Part shown: positions 43,681 to 55,288 of the stretch, in pieces
Layout: every line of letters starts with the position of its first letter
Position numbering within the stretch: the first letter of the stretch is position 1
Source of the DNA: Folioceros fuciformis
Taxonomy: Eukaryota; Anthocerotophyta; Anthocerotopsida; Anthocerotales
NCBI GenBank assembly: GCA_049999805.1
Contig: JBNGIO010006345.1
Span: 190,460-254,459 of the forward strand
DNA: 64,000 nucleotides
Direction: 5' to 3'
The notes under the pieces: generated by a model
Seen by the model: only the letters and a program-made list of their open reading frames with translations
Databases searched by the model: none
What the model was told of the DNA's origin: nothing
Program-made: the position numbers and the translations under genes

Positions 43681-45820
43681 GTGGCACACGGCCATGTTGC
43701 TGAGTTCTGCCTAGGCAGTTTGCATCATAACTTTCCCAACCCGGTTTGGAGTCGGGAGTACCTCGATGATGGAAATCGTATGTCGCAAGTCTGGTGCGCC
43801 TCGTTGGCTTGTTTATTCCCTGCCAACAAGCACCAGCTTGACAATGCTTGGAACATGACCTTGTTCCTGAATCTTCGTTCATCTCAAATGAGGCGGCTGT
43901 TGCACGGAATGGTCCGGGATGATCTGTGGCTACTACACCGTCGAGCACATTTGTCGGATGTTCGTTTCTGTGGGATGCTCCTCCCTCTGTCAAGGAGACT
44001 ACCTCGTGCTGCAGTCTCCAACTCAGTCTCGGAATGCAGGTGAATGTTAGAGATTCAACACAGGTGAATTTTAGAGATACAATCCTCTGCCACTTACTCT
44101 AGCATTTTAGGAAATTCATTAATATCAATGTTTAGTGACCGAGGGTCGCAAAAAGGCACGGTCCCTGCTGCTCGATCCGGGATCGAGCGTAGCCAGCCAG
44201 GCGGTCCCGGGGACTGAGTAGTACTCGGTCAAAATGACACCCAGAGTTACTTCCATCCGCCAGCCCGGCGGCGCCGGGCCAGTCAGATGTACCCACCAAG
44301 TTGTCGGCTTTAGATGGGATAAACGGGGGAAGATGATGCAATAAAGTGCAATGGGTGGTCCCACGTCCCAATGGCTGTCTGCACACTAAAACACTCCAGT
44401 GTGACAGATGACTTTATACCCAAGTGTACAAACCGCTCGCAAATCCCAACAGAATATCTCTTGACCGTCCTATGGGAGGCCACTGTCCTACTTGAAATCC
44501 CTGTCTTTCCTTCAGATTCTGGCACGGTGAGAGAATGATAAGGAGGGCATGCACAGCTTGCAAGGTACTACCCCCCGTGCTTTCCGTGCTGCAGGTTGCA
44601 ACAGTGCTGCGCAGGGACTCGAGTCATCAGTCACCAGCCAGCCAGGGAAGGCCGGAAACTCTGTCAAGTACTCTGGAACTGGTACAGAGCATACAGAACG
44701 TGTCTGGCTCTCCTTTCCAGGCGAACTGGTCATCACCTGTCCTCACTCCAGAACGGAATCATCACCAACACCTTCCAGCTTTCTGAAAGACGCAGGTCAC
44801 CTGTTGCCAGCTCTCATCGCAGACTGCGAGAGGGCGTCATTGGTGTGGTACTTGTGCTCGGGAGTTCTCTAGTAGAAGGCGGACTTCATCACCTGGCTGG
44901 CACCCAGCCAGCTTCTGACTCGCTTCTCATCCTCTGGTAAGCAAGTATGGAAAGCCGCGGCAGCAGCAGTATCCGATTCTCGATTTGTGGTCAGGATCCG
45001 TTTGCTTTGTATGTGGTATTCCGGTGTGAGGTTTAAATCCACCTCGCTGTCATTCCCGAAGTAGCAAATCGGAAATGGCCAGCAGACAGTCAGCTCTGTC
45101 GCTAGCGAACTTCCTGGCAACGAGGAACTTGACTGCCCTCAAGTACCTGCAAGCTGGCAATCAGATTCTTGCTAATTTCCTCTCTCTGGTACGTTCTGGG
45201 ATGCCCCTTCAGCCTCTTCAGCAGCTGCTCCTAGTCAGGTCTCAGAGACAAGTTTACAGACGTAAAGGCGTGTAGTGTACTGCACTCAAAGTCTTTGATG
45301 TTTAGAGTAGGGGGCAATTATTGCTTCTCTAGATAGCATTTGTGCGGATTCTCCACGCAGGGAGTGCGGAACTCCTTCCTGTTTAGTGTTTCTCCTCTGG
45401 ATCATAAAACAAATGCGCGTCTGTTTGTGAGCACGAAAACGTGTGAAAACTTCGTCCCAAAGAGTGAGAACTTCACCCCTGATCCCGTCGTCAACTTTAG
45501 CGCCCCTCCTCCATAGCCTCACTTGGGGACAGTATCTCCCGGCGATACACATTTTCGATTCCGGAGCTGCAACTGGAGTGGAGGTGTCATCTCTGAAGGC
45601 TAATGCGGTTGGATGCATGACTCACGAAGGCTCATCTCCACGGAGTTAAAATTGGATGCAGCCAGAGTGTTGCAGATACGCCTGAACCCGGAGGAAGGAG
45701 TGCAGCTTTCTAATAGGAGAGACAGGTGTTCATTCAGAGGGTCATCCAGAAAAGTCACTGCTAGGAACCGCCTTTCTGCTGGGATCGGTGAAGAGCGCTG
45801 TGCCTCGTCCCCTAGCCTTT
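43681..45820. other. Gene-less region
   Basis: Short unrelated open frames on both strands, none with a family motif or a supported splice chain. No repeat is obvious. Confidence 0.35.
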
Positions 45821-45899
45821 GAGGGAATTCCTCCTTTTAGTGAAGCAACAAGCAGCTGAGCAAGACTTGCCCTGCAAATCGCGTGTTTCAACACCAGTC

Positions 45900-47600
45900 T
45901 GTGAGACCCTCAGAGTGCCTTTCGCGGTCGCCGCAGAACCTAACAACCGAGTCATATCCAGTCCCGAGCCCTTTCCGAACTTCATGAATAGTACTGTATG
46001 TACTTGGGCCTGGGGGACAGACTGAGCTAAAAGCCTTAAGCATGGCCGTGCTTTTGTCCTATCCTCTCCCTTCTTGGGTGCTGTTCTGCGGTACTGTGAA
46101 TGAACTGCGTGTTCCGTGTCCATCGGCATGAACTCAAATCATTGATGTCCTCGCCACCTGATTAGCTAAAGGTGCCATAGCCAGAAGCTGCAACCAAGGG
46201 ACAAGGGAAAGGCTACCGAAAGAACAGGTCTGCACCCTGTCGTGGGCTCACATGTTAAACGAAGAAAGTAGTTCTTATTTGCTAGTTCCTTAGCATGCGT
46301 TCGGCCATTCCAATCGGAGCATCAATGCTGTCGTCGAAAGAATTTCCTGGCGCACACATGAACCCCACCCCTCTTTGTACTGCAGAAATATGAAAAGTTC
46401 CCAGCACGCCTCCTTCGTGGTGTAGGTTTTAGGATGGGATCCTCCAGCTTGCTGCTAATCTACAGGCGTCAGAGTAAAGGGTTTTGTGCCGTTTCGATCC
46501 TCTACGGCAAGGACAGTGGCGAAGCGTTGCTCCTCGGGGTAGCAGGACTAAAAGGATCGTAACAGGGCACCTTGAATTTCGGCCAATATTAATTGTCCTA
46601 CACAAACCAGAGTACGTGCCTTCGCACCAGAACCACGAACTGTGACCCCACACTGAACTGAAGAGGTTGAACAAGAGGGCGCGCCCCCACTGAAACGCAC
46701 GTTCTCTTACGCAGTGTGCTCGCAGGCCGGCGTCGAGCCTGTGAGGTTGTCATCATCGGAGTCCGATGGGCGGGTTTCCACGAGCTTGAAAGAATTAGTT
46801 GACCACGCAGCCAACTCTACTTGTCTCTAGCTGCTCATCAGAACTTCTCTCAACTGCTCATCAGAACAAGTCCGAGTCAAGATGGGAAAGCGGAATGGGT
46901 AAGCGGTGACAGAGGCGACAATTCTTGCCTGGGCAACCGACCGCATCAGACCAGAACACAATTCACGGATAATCCCACCGTGAAGCATTGGCGATTAGGC
47001 ATGACCAAAAGTTCAAACGAAGAAGGATCCTGAATAAGGAAGGGAGCTCCACAGGCTCAAACCTACCTCTGTTGGCTCCAAAAAGTGGTCCTGACACGCT
47101 TCATGATTTTCCTTTAAATTGGTAATCGTGACCAGTTCTGGCTACCCGACTCCATCCATTTTGCTTTGGGATGCTGAAGCGATTTTGTTTTCGTCAACAG
47201 AGTCCATACAAGCTTACGACAATCGCAAGGCGAGAGCGTACTTTCTCTCAATTTACGTATGACGCCAACACATATCGAGCCCCCGTACAGGCTTGGAAGT
47301 TGTTGCTCTGAGAGGGTTTCTTATCAGTTCGAGAGACGCTCAGAAGGCATCTTGTCTGAAGCTGCAGAGACGTAGTGGCCTTTCCAGCAATGCCAGAATT
47401 GCTGTCCCGTGGACAGCTTGCATCCGAGCAAGTCCCTTTTTCACTGATGGAGCGTAGAGTAATTAAATGGCAAGATAAGCCAGGGGAAGTGAGATAGGCC
47501 AGGAAATGAATGTGCTGGTGACTGAAGCAAACATTTTGTCCCATCAGATCATCAGACACAAGGCACTAAAATTGTCACCATGAAGATAAGGGCATGACCA
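45900..47600. repeat. Segmental duplicate of the glycosyltransferase flanks (copy A)
   Basis: 45990-46680 matches 53480-54240, and 47320-47600 matches 56150-56480, both in the same order and orientation. The intervening 1.9 kb of copy B, which holds most of the glycosyltransferase exons, is replaced here by about 0.65 kb of unrelated or unalignable sequence. Shared words include GTCCATCGGCATGAACTC, GAACCCCACCCCT, TGTAGGTTTTAGGATG and CCGTGGACAG. Confidence 0.7.
46283..46680 (-). pseudogene. Fragment of the family-14 glycosyltransferase 3' exon
   Basis: Aligned by eye with exon 2 of the gene at 53827-55288, including the GGCCAATA...TTGTCC and CGTCAGAGTAAAGGG blocks. The sequence carries several small insertions, deletions and stops, and exon 1 is absent. 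It is a dead, truncated duplicate. Confidence 0.75.
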
Positions 47601-49650
47601 GGACATCAAAAAAGGAAGGATTCGTCACAAGCTGCAGAAGGAAAGCAAGCTGCACAATAAACAAATTTCCCACAAGTTGAACTTTTACCCCACATTGCCC
47701 TGGCAGGGGTACTCTAGTCCGTAGGCAAAGGCGTACGTACCAGAGGACCGCTGAGCATGACTGACTATTGCATAGAGCTTCACCACATGCAAGAGTTCGA
47801 AATGCAGAAGCTTCAAGCGAATAACCACACCAGCCATGAAGCTTTGACCTTCATCAAATTGGAGGCTCCGGCCAAACACTCCGGCGTCAGTAAACACAAC
47901 CTCCATGTCTCCCTCCATATCTCTTTCCCCGCTGCCCATGCTCCCCGAGAAGCTTCCTCTGACGTCTGAAGTCCAGCTAAGCGCACAGCAAGACTTTTGG
48001 TGCCAGCTCCTGAGATTTTGGCTTGCTACGGGAAATGGTTACCTTCATTCACATCATACCCCGCCAGAATGTTACTATCCTTCAGAGTTCACACCACATA
48101 ACCGCCTTGCATCACTTGATCTGAACCATGTCAGACTGTCACTGCTTCAAGATTCTCTGCAAACATCCAGAATCCCCAAAGAATCGGTTGATGCACACAT
48201 GTCACTTGAACCATTCACAAACAAACGGATAGCAAAGCTTACTTACGTCAAGTCTCATAGGCTGGGTCTTCATCAATGGAATCCTTCTCCTCTTCAAAGC
48301 CGTCCTGGAAGAGGCCAGTTGGCACAAGTGATTTTCTTCACTGAACAAGAGATTGGCCACATGGGCAAGAGGGCAAGACTGCTATCTCAGATCGCAGCCA
48401 ACCTGTTAACACGGCATCTTGCCCCATTGAAGAGCCCTTTCCATCTCCAAATTTCTGCTCTTGTTGACCCAAGACGAAATCTCACCTTTAACAGCCAGAT
48501 TTCCAGGATTGGTCTTCCTTCTATCCACAGTAGACTTCAACCTCTCCTTCCTCCTCCTGCAGTGTATTGCGATGTATGATCATCTCAGACAAGGTGCAGA
48601 TGAAGTGTGCACTGCAGTGCAATGGAACCCTGCAAAACCATACACCCGATGAAAAAAAAAGGAAAAGGATCCGGCAGGTCAAAAAACATAAAACTCTCCC
48701 ATCTCTAACATTCAGCACACATGCATGGTAGAACTTCGAAACACATTTGCTTCCCAACATTTTGCAAAATAGCAACATCCTTGCAAGCGTGCTACAAAGC
48801 TACACTAAATACATGGCCCCCTCGTGACGACAACCTGAGAGCTGCTACCCACAAACAAAGTTCTACAGTACAGGAACCTCCAAAGACAATCCACTGCAAA
48901 AAACTGCCAAGGACAGTCAAACACCCCAAGGTCGAAGATGTACCTGGATACTCGTACTACCGTAGTGTTCGTAGGATACCTGCCGAGGCTCTTCTGACGC
49001 TGGGTTCGCATGATGCCCGACCCGGGCATCATACGAATCGCCCCGCGGGTTCCGTGGTTCGCATGTGACCCGAGCAAGAACCCGGGCCTTGTGAAATCCA
49101 CCTACACCATTCGGTGGTTTTTGTCTTTTCAGACCGGGTTTCACCGGTTGAAAACCCTAAGGGTGGTTTACCATGGGACTAAGGCTGGGTTCGCATGAAC
49201 CCGAACCCGACATCAAAAATACATGACGTGGCGAAAAGGACACGATCAAGCCACACTAAATACAGTAAAGTAACTGGTTCCGAGTCGGGATGTTTCCCGG
49301 GTCCATTTTTAGATACCTGAGAAATCCTTCGGGTGAGACGAAACCGAGTTACCGGAATGGCAAAAAATCCCATGCACGGCATCTTCAAGAAACATCGGGT
49401 CGGGTCTTCATGGAAACTACATTGAACTCAAGAACCCCGTTATTTCTAGTTGTGTAGGGTACAAGTGTGGCGTTTCGGAGTGGGCAGATGGTTGGCAGTC
49501 GCGAAGTAGAAAGAATAAATTGGCGCAAGAAAGGAGGAGAAGAAAAACGAAATTGAGATAGGTTAAAAAAAAGAAAACAAAAGGAGAAGAGAGGAGGAAA
49601 AAATTGGATTAAGCTAAAGAATTGAAGTAGGAAAAAAAAAAGAGGTCACC
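47601..49650. other. Unresolved region with possible minus-strand exons
   Basis: I recognise no gene. A chain of three minus-strand exon-like pieces with GT-AG ends can be drawn between about 48565 and 48275. One reads KFGDGKGSSMGQDAVLT and the last ends VKKITCANWPLPGRL-stop, but no upstream exons follow. A 224-codon plus-strand frame (47905-48579) overlaps them and has no known motif. Either or both may be chance. Confidence 0.25.
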
Positions 49651-49718
49651 AACTAAGTGGTGGAGGGTAGGTTCAAAGCCAACCATGGCTTCCCAAAAAA
49701 GAGAAAGGTGAAAAACCC

Positions 49719-50382
49719 ATGAGGCCAAACTCTCACAACAATTACTTCGATTACGAGGATGCACAACCACCTCCTTGGAAGAGAGCTAAAAGAGACGAGG
49801 ATGCACAACCACCTCCTTGGAAGAGAGCTAAAAGAGATGGTCGTCCATCCCCTAACCCGCAACAACAGCCAATGGTTCCTAGTCTGGGACTAGAAGCAAC
49901 AATAGCATCAGCAATCAATCTTAGGGGAGCCACCTACATGACCAAATCTCCAATGAGGCGTGATCTTTCCTCAACCAAACCCTTCAATGCTGACAATGAG
50001 GGCCCCATGTGGTCATGGTCACACTCTCAATCACATGTCTCTGTCGAAATCGAGGGAATGGATGGTAGGGAAAGGAAAGCTACGACGAGGGGGAAAGGGA
50101 ATGCAAGGCGAAGAGGGCAAATGGTGGGATTGTAATAGGAAACGAAAGCAAAGTATATCAATGGATGATTTCGAGAAAATGGAGGAAGACTCAAACAATT
50201 GGGATGAGGTAGAGAAGCTCTTAGACAAACTTGGAAAAGAGGAGAGCAAGATGTGTGCCAAAAAAAAAACTCTAGCTTATGCGCCGATTCCTACATCAAA
50301 TTCGAAAGTCAGCATACCAATTCAACCAAACTCAGCCTTCATTCCAAAACAGGGTAGCAAGGTTTTCGACGCTAAACCCTAA
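49719..50382 (+). pseudogene. Degenerate low-complexity gene, frame-shifted
   Basis: Two overlapping frames (49719-50135, 49960-50382) look like one old reading frame with a shift. The first carries two perfect 14-residue repeats, EDAQPPPWKRAKRD, from a 42-bp duplication at 49755-49838. The second continues with an acidic-basic stretch (RKRKQSISMDDFEKMEEDSN). No known family, possibly transposon-derived. Confidence 0.4.
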
Positions 50383-50589
50383 AAGCACATAACATGCCTG
50401 AAGAAAATTCACTTTACTCTGAGGACAAGCAATCTAGAGAAGGAATACATAAAATGGTTATTACGCAACTGGTCAATCTATGAGGAAGGCAAATTGGAAG
50501 TGGCAGAACTGCAGGAGATGCTTGTGGTTGCGCTAACACCTCACATGCCACTAAAAGAAAACTTGGACTCCAAGCCTTCCAAAAACGTT

Positions 50590-50850
50590 TGCTCTTGATT
50601 GAGCCTAAAAGGGAGCTCGAGTTCAAAGGGCATCCCAAAGACCTCTAGGGGCTCGAGCCTAAAGGCCACCACAAAAAGCTTGGAGAGCTTGATCCCAAAG
50701 GATGTCACAAAGCCCTTGGGGGTCTCAACCCCACAAGGGACCAAAAAGACCTTGGAGGCCTCAAGCCTAGAGGTCCCAACAAAGACGGTGGGGGCTTCAA
50801 GCCCAGAGGGCACAACAAAGACCTTGGCGGCCTCAAGCCCACTCCAAGTC
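50590..50850 (+). repeat. 36-bp tandem repeat encoding a 12-residue unit
   Basis: Six to seven diverged units of the type [12 protein letters not shown] follow one another. One unit contains a stop, so the run is not an intact gene. Confidence 0.8.
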
Positions 50851-51215
50851 CAACTTTGATTCGAACTCCCACTCTAACCTGGACTTCAACTACGACTTCG
50901 ACTCCGAATCCAACTCCAACTCCCACTCCCACTGCCACTCCAACGACGACTTCGACTCCCACTCCAACTCGAACTCGAACTCCCACTCCCATTCCAACTC
51001 CCACTCCTACTCCAACTCCAACTCCCACTCCTACTCCAACTCCAACTCCCACTCTGACTTCCACTGCCATTCCAACTCCCACTCCCACTCCAACTCCAAC
51101 TCCCACTCCAACTCTGACTTGGACTCCAACTCCAACTCTAACTTTGATTCAGACTCCAACTCCAACTCCAATTTGGACTCCGATTCAGACTCGGACTCCA
51201 ACTCCAACTCAAGGG
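50851..51215. repeat. Hexamer-derived satellite (ACTCCA/ACTCCC)n encoding Thr-Pro runs
   Basis: About 360 bp of almost pure ACTCCAACTCCC-type hexamers. On the plus strand it reads as an uninterrupted Thr-Pro dipeptide run inside a 149-codon frame (50856-51305). On the minus strand it reads as Val-Gly runs. Confidence 0.92.
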
Positions 51216-51305
51216 CCTGAGCCTAGTAGGCACCACAAAGACTTCAAGCCCACGGTCTCCACCCTTGAGCCTAGAGGCGGCAAATGTAGAAGCAAGCGAA
51301 GATGA

Positions 51306-52380
51306 GGACATAGATGTGGATGTGGTTGGATTATAACCATAAAAATAAGAGGAGTAAGGAAGCTTACGATCACCCTTGGGTCTACACTTAAGCTTAAATT
51401 GAGAAATCAGCCTGTAGCTCCGAAAGGAGGTAGACTCAGGATTACGAACTAGTGATAACATGGATGTTCATGTTGTTAAAATAACACCACCCGCTAACCA
51501 AATTAAAAAAGGACCAAACCATGGAGAGGAGGAACCATTAAATGACGACTCAAGCTTGGCCCTATGATCCTGAACATGAACATGAATCAAAATGTGGCTA
51601 TAATGTCTTTTTACAAAGGAGGGACAATTTTAAGCACAACTCCCGTTGGCTGGGATCCTAACTTCGGTTACTACTTATATCTTGGTATGAAACATATGAG
51701 GGGCCCAACATAGAACGTGATTGGAGTACCAATTTTCAATTTATATCTTGAATTCACTAATTATATCCTAATATATATAATAAATATATTTAAATTGAAA
51801 TATACATTTAATTCAATTATAATTATTCCCATTACCGCACCTAGCTTTCATGTGAATGTGAATCCAAGCTAGGGATTTATGCACAATTCTCCATTGAGTC
51901 AAAACTTAATACACATTGACATGCTAAATTACACATAACACCCGTACGTGCAAAATTGTCCATCTTTTTCTTCAAACCCAAATACTATTTCATGGCATAT
52001 GAGATGTCCAATGTATTGTAGGATGTAGTGCCCACAGTGTTCATCCTCAAGTAGTAGGGGACACACAACTATGGATCTTTCTATTGTGTTTACTTCAATA
52101 TTATTTATAACTATTAATTTCATGTCGAGGATCATTTTGAATTTTGAAATGAATAAATTATCGTATTGTCCTCCAAAACATCATTTTCATATCTCATACT
52201 ATGCAAAAACTTTAACTTTGTAGGATTTTGAGTATTAGCTAGGTTTGAACATGAGACCTCTTCTATTTAATTCTCAAATGATATGATGTTGATGATGATC
52301 ATGATAATAATAATAATAATAATAATAAATATTATAATGATAATAATATATATTTAGGGTTCTAACACAAAACCTCGTAT
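51306..52380. other. AT-rich spacer with (TAA)n microsatellite
   Basis: Gene-less, AT-rich sequence. A trinucleotide TAA run occupies about 52305-52329. Confidence 0.5.
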
Positions 52381-52860
52381 GTGCGACCATGGTACATATG
52401 TGCGACCTTGTCAGAGATATTGGTGTGTGGAGGTGGCGTGGCTGCTCTCTGTCCAACAAGATTGCTGTCCGGAAACTGTGCGTTTTATTCGTCTGCAGGG
52501 AAACGTTATCGCTTCCGGTTGAGGCAAGGCCTGGCGTCACGCTTGTACCACATGACCTTGGCCAAGGTCATTCCCTTTTTCTTCAGAGGCTACCTCCCGC
52601 CCATTTCCTGACAGAGGAATATGAAATCCTGGCCCAGTTGTAGACAGCTAGACTGTCCGTACGTTGATGGATCATGGGAAGGCAACTTCAAGACCGCACC
52701 CGGACCAGATGCACGTGCAGGGCCCACTCTTTACTTGACTTGTATAAACCTCCTGCCATTTCTGAGATGCATGTTCTTTGTGCTCTGCCCCCGTCACAAA
52801 GAGAACCAGGTTCAACGAGTCCCTCGGTAGCTAGTAGATTCTGAACATCTCGATACAGTA
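52381..52860 (+). other. Possible coding fragment
   Basis: The 84-codon frame 52389-52643 has gene-like composition in its second half (GVTLVPHDLGQGHSLFLQRL, then PPAHFLTEEYEILAQL and a stop). It looks like the last exon of a decayed or duplicated gene. I could not place it in a family. Confidence 0.25.
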
Positions 52861-53508
52861 TTAGCTAGGTACGTAATGAGTTTCAAAAAATCCGCATTCA
52901 GCGAAATTGGGCATGGAAGTGGGATTCGAACAAGAATTATGGGAAACGAGAATGGGATACTTGCCGATGGGGCCTTCTAATGTGCAGGGATGTTGGATGT
53001 TGGATTTGTCTTGTTCTCTACCACAGGCTAGAAAGGACGACAGTGGACCAGACAGCCAAAGGGTCTTGTATGAGTGTCGTGTGTCAGAGTTCAGGATAGG
53101 CCAGGGAGTTACAACTTTAAACCTCTGTTGCCCAAGCAAACGCGGCCTGACAAGTTTCTGGTCTTCCCTTCAAATTTGTAACGGTCGCCAGGTTTGCCTA
53201 CCCGACGCTGTCCATTTCTTGGGGGATGCTGTAGCACTTTGGCTTTCATCATACAACCAAGCGACAGTCGGAAGGCGGGTGCTTTCTCACAGAGTGTGTG
53301 TGTGGCCAAAGTTAAAAAGCATGGAAGCCGCGCAGGTGTGAAAATTCTTGCTCAGAGAGGGTTCCTCATCAGTATGCGAGAGACTCAGAAGGACTCTTGT
53401 GGTGGCCGTAGAATCCAACAACAATGTCATCTTCAGTCCTGGAGAAAGTTTTCTGGTCTACACGAAAGTATGTACTTGGGGCCTGAAGTAAGGACAGTCT
53501 GATGAGCT
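52861..53508. other. 3' flank of the glycosyltransferase
   Basis: Gene-less sequence. No recognisable family in any frame. Confidence 0.4.
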
Positions 53509-53509
53509 A

Positions 53510-53587
53510 GAAGCCTCTAGCATGGTCGTGCTTTGGTCCTGTCCTTCCGAAGCCTCTAGCATGGTCGTGCTTTGGTCCTGTCCTTCC
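53510..53587. repeat. 39-bp perfect tandem duplication
   Basis: GAAGCCTCTAGCATGGTCGT, extending to GGTCCTGTCCTTCC, is present twice head to tail. Confidence 0.97.
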
Positions 53588-53826
53588 CCATTTTGGGTGC
53601 CCTACTGCGGGAATGTGAACCAACTGCATGTAGGGCGTCCATCGGCATGAACTCTATCACTGATGTCGGCCACTTCAGTAGTTCAAGGTGCCAAATGCAG
53701 GACCTGGAACCAAGAGGAAAAGGAAAGGTTACCGTGACAACAGGTCTGCACCCTGTTGTGAGCTCACATGCTAGGCGCAGAAGGCTGCAAGCAACGCACT
53801 ATGGTCATCAACATGAGGGTTACTCG

Positions 53827-55288
53827 CTAGTTCCTGAGAATATTCTCGGACAGTCCCATCAGAGCCTCAATGCTGTCGTCCGAGAATTTCCTGGCAAACA
53901 CATGAACCCCACCCCTATTGTACTGCAGAAATGTGATAAGCTCCCAGCGCACCTCCTCCTTGGTGTAGGTTTTAGGATGAGACCCTTCAGCTTGCTGCCA
54001 ATCTACAGACGTCAGAGTAAAGGGATTTGTCCCGTTTGGATCCTCTATGGCAAGGACAGTAGGGAAGTAGTGCTCCTCGGGGAAGCAGGAGGAAGGATCG
54101 TAGCAGGGAAGATTGAATTTCGGCCAATACTTGTTGTCCCGCACGAACAAGAGGGCGTGCCTCCGGATCAGAACCAAGAACTGGGACCCTACTCTGAACT
54201 GGGAAAATTCCACCTCTGGAAGCATGGCATATTCGCCCCTCACCGTGTACCTGCAACACTACCAGTTCTCAGAAAAATACATATTTCATCCCAGTACGTG
54301 CGGAGGATTCGAGCTGCCAATCCCTTGGCAGCTCCATTTGCAAGGGATTCCAGCTGGACAAGCCCGGCAGAGACAGAAATAAAAAAACATCCAGGTGGGG
54401 TGTACCATGTGTGGCAAAAATGTGATACCTGCTCCAGAGATGTACAGAGTCGCTCGTTTGCTCCACGAAGCTCTTGTTGGATGAGGTTAGCAGGTTGTAA
54501 ACATGCTGGAATCCTCGGATAGGAATGCAATGTTCGGAGAGGAGAGCAAAATATTCGTTCATGGGATCATCAAGCAGAGCATTCGCCAACAGTCGGCGAG
54601 TGGCCGCAATCAGAAGAGCCGTTGCTCGCTCCGTGGTGTCACTTGGGATGAAGCGGCCCCCGAAGTGATCGTCATCCGTTTTCTTGCCCAACACATTCAC
54701 TCCAGGGAGAGGCCAGGCGTGCACGTACACATTGAACAAGTGTTCATTGCCCGCAAAGAATGCGTTCCACAGCCGGGCAAACGGGAGCGATCCCTGCGTC
54801 AAAAACATGAAGGCAATCTTCGGCCTGATCCGCACGGACTGACCTTTCACTACACCTGAAGATTTCCCTCTCTCCAGCTGCTGCTTACAGTACTCCCTGT
54901 GCGTCGATCGGAGATAATCCTCCACATACTGCCCACCAAAACCCCATTTGCCGGATCTAGCGATCTCCTCAGCAGGAGTTGGGTTCTCCAGAAGCATCCG
55001 GTACGAGGCTACAGTGTTCCCAGCTCGCTCCAGCAACTCCTCATCTGGCCAATTGTGAAACAACGTAGCTCCTCGCTCCTCCAGAACCAGATCCGCCAAG
55101 CACTTCGTGTCAAACCGGAAATTCCGGATCTGGGATGTATCCGTCCCGATCATCAGCCAGCCGTTTCCATAAGGGGCCATAATTTGCATCACCATGAACA
55201 CGGAAAGCAACAGAGCCGGGCTGCAGACAAGGAATCCTCGCAAAGAGGAGCTGATCGCCAGTGCACGGGCCACATCCGAATTCCCCAT
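53827..55288 (-). CDS. Family-14 glycosyltransferase (Core-2/I-branching, DUF266 type)
   Basis: Exon 1 is 54429-55288 and exon 2 is 53827-54250, with a GT-AG intron of 178 bp and matching phase, giving 427 aa. A short N-terminus precedes a type II membrane anchor (about residues 17-36). The catalytic region carries the plant GT14 signature: RPKIAFMFLTQGSLPFARLW, LFNVYVHAWPLPGVN, GGRFIPSDTTERATALLIAA and EYFALLSEHCIPIRGFQHVY. Across the splice comes SRYTVRGEYAMLPEVEFSQF, then RVGSQFLVLIRRHALLFVRD. Relatives such as BC10-type proteins act in the Golgi on cell-wall or arabinogalactan glycans; the acceptor here is unknown. The ATG at 55288 was preferred because no ATG precedes it in frame. Confidence 0.93.

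Noticed and set aside
47905-48579. 224-codon plus-strand open frame
   Set aside because: No family motif, no membrane or signal feature, and it overlaps a better-looking minus-strand exon chain.
50705-51106. Val-Gly-rich minus-strand protein
   Set aside because: It is the reverse reading of the hexamer satellite.
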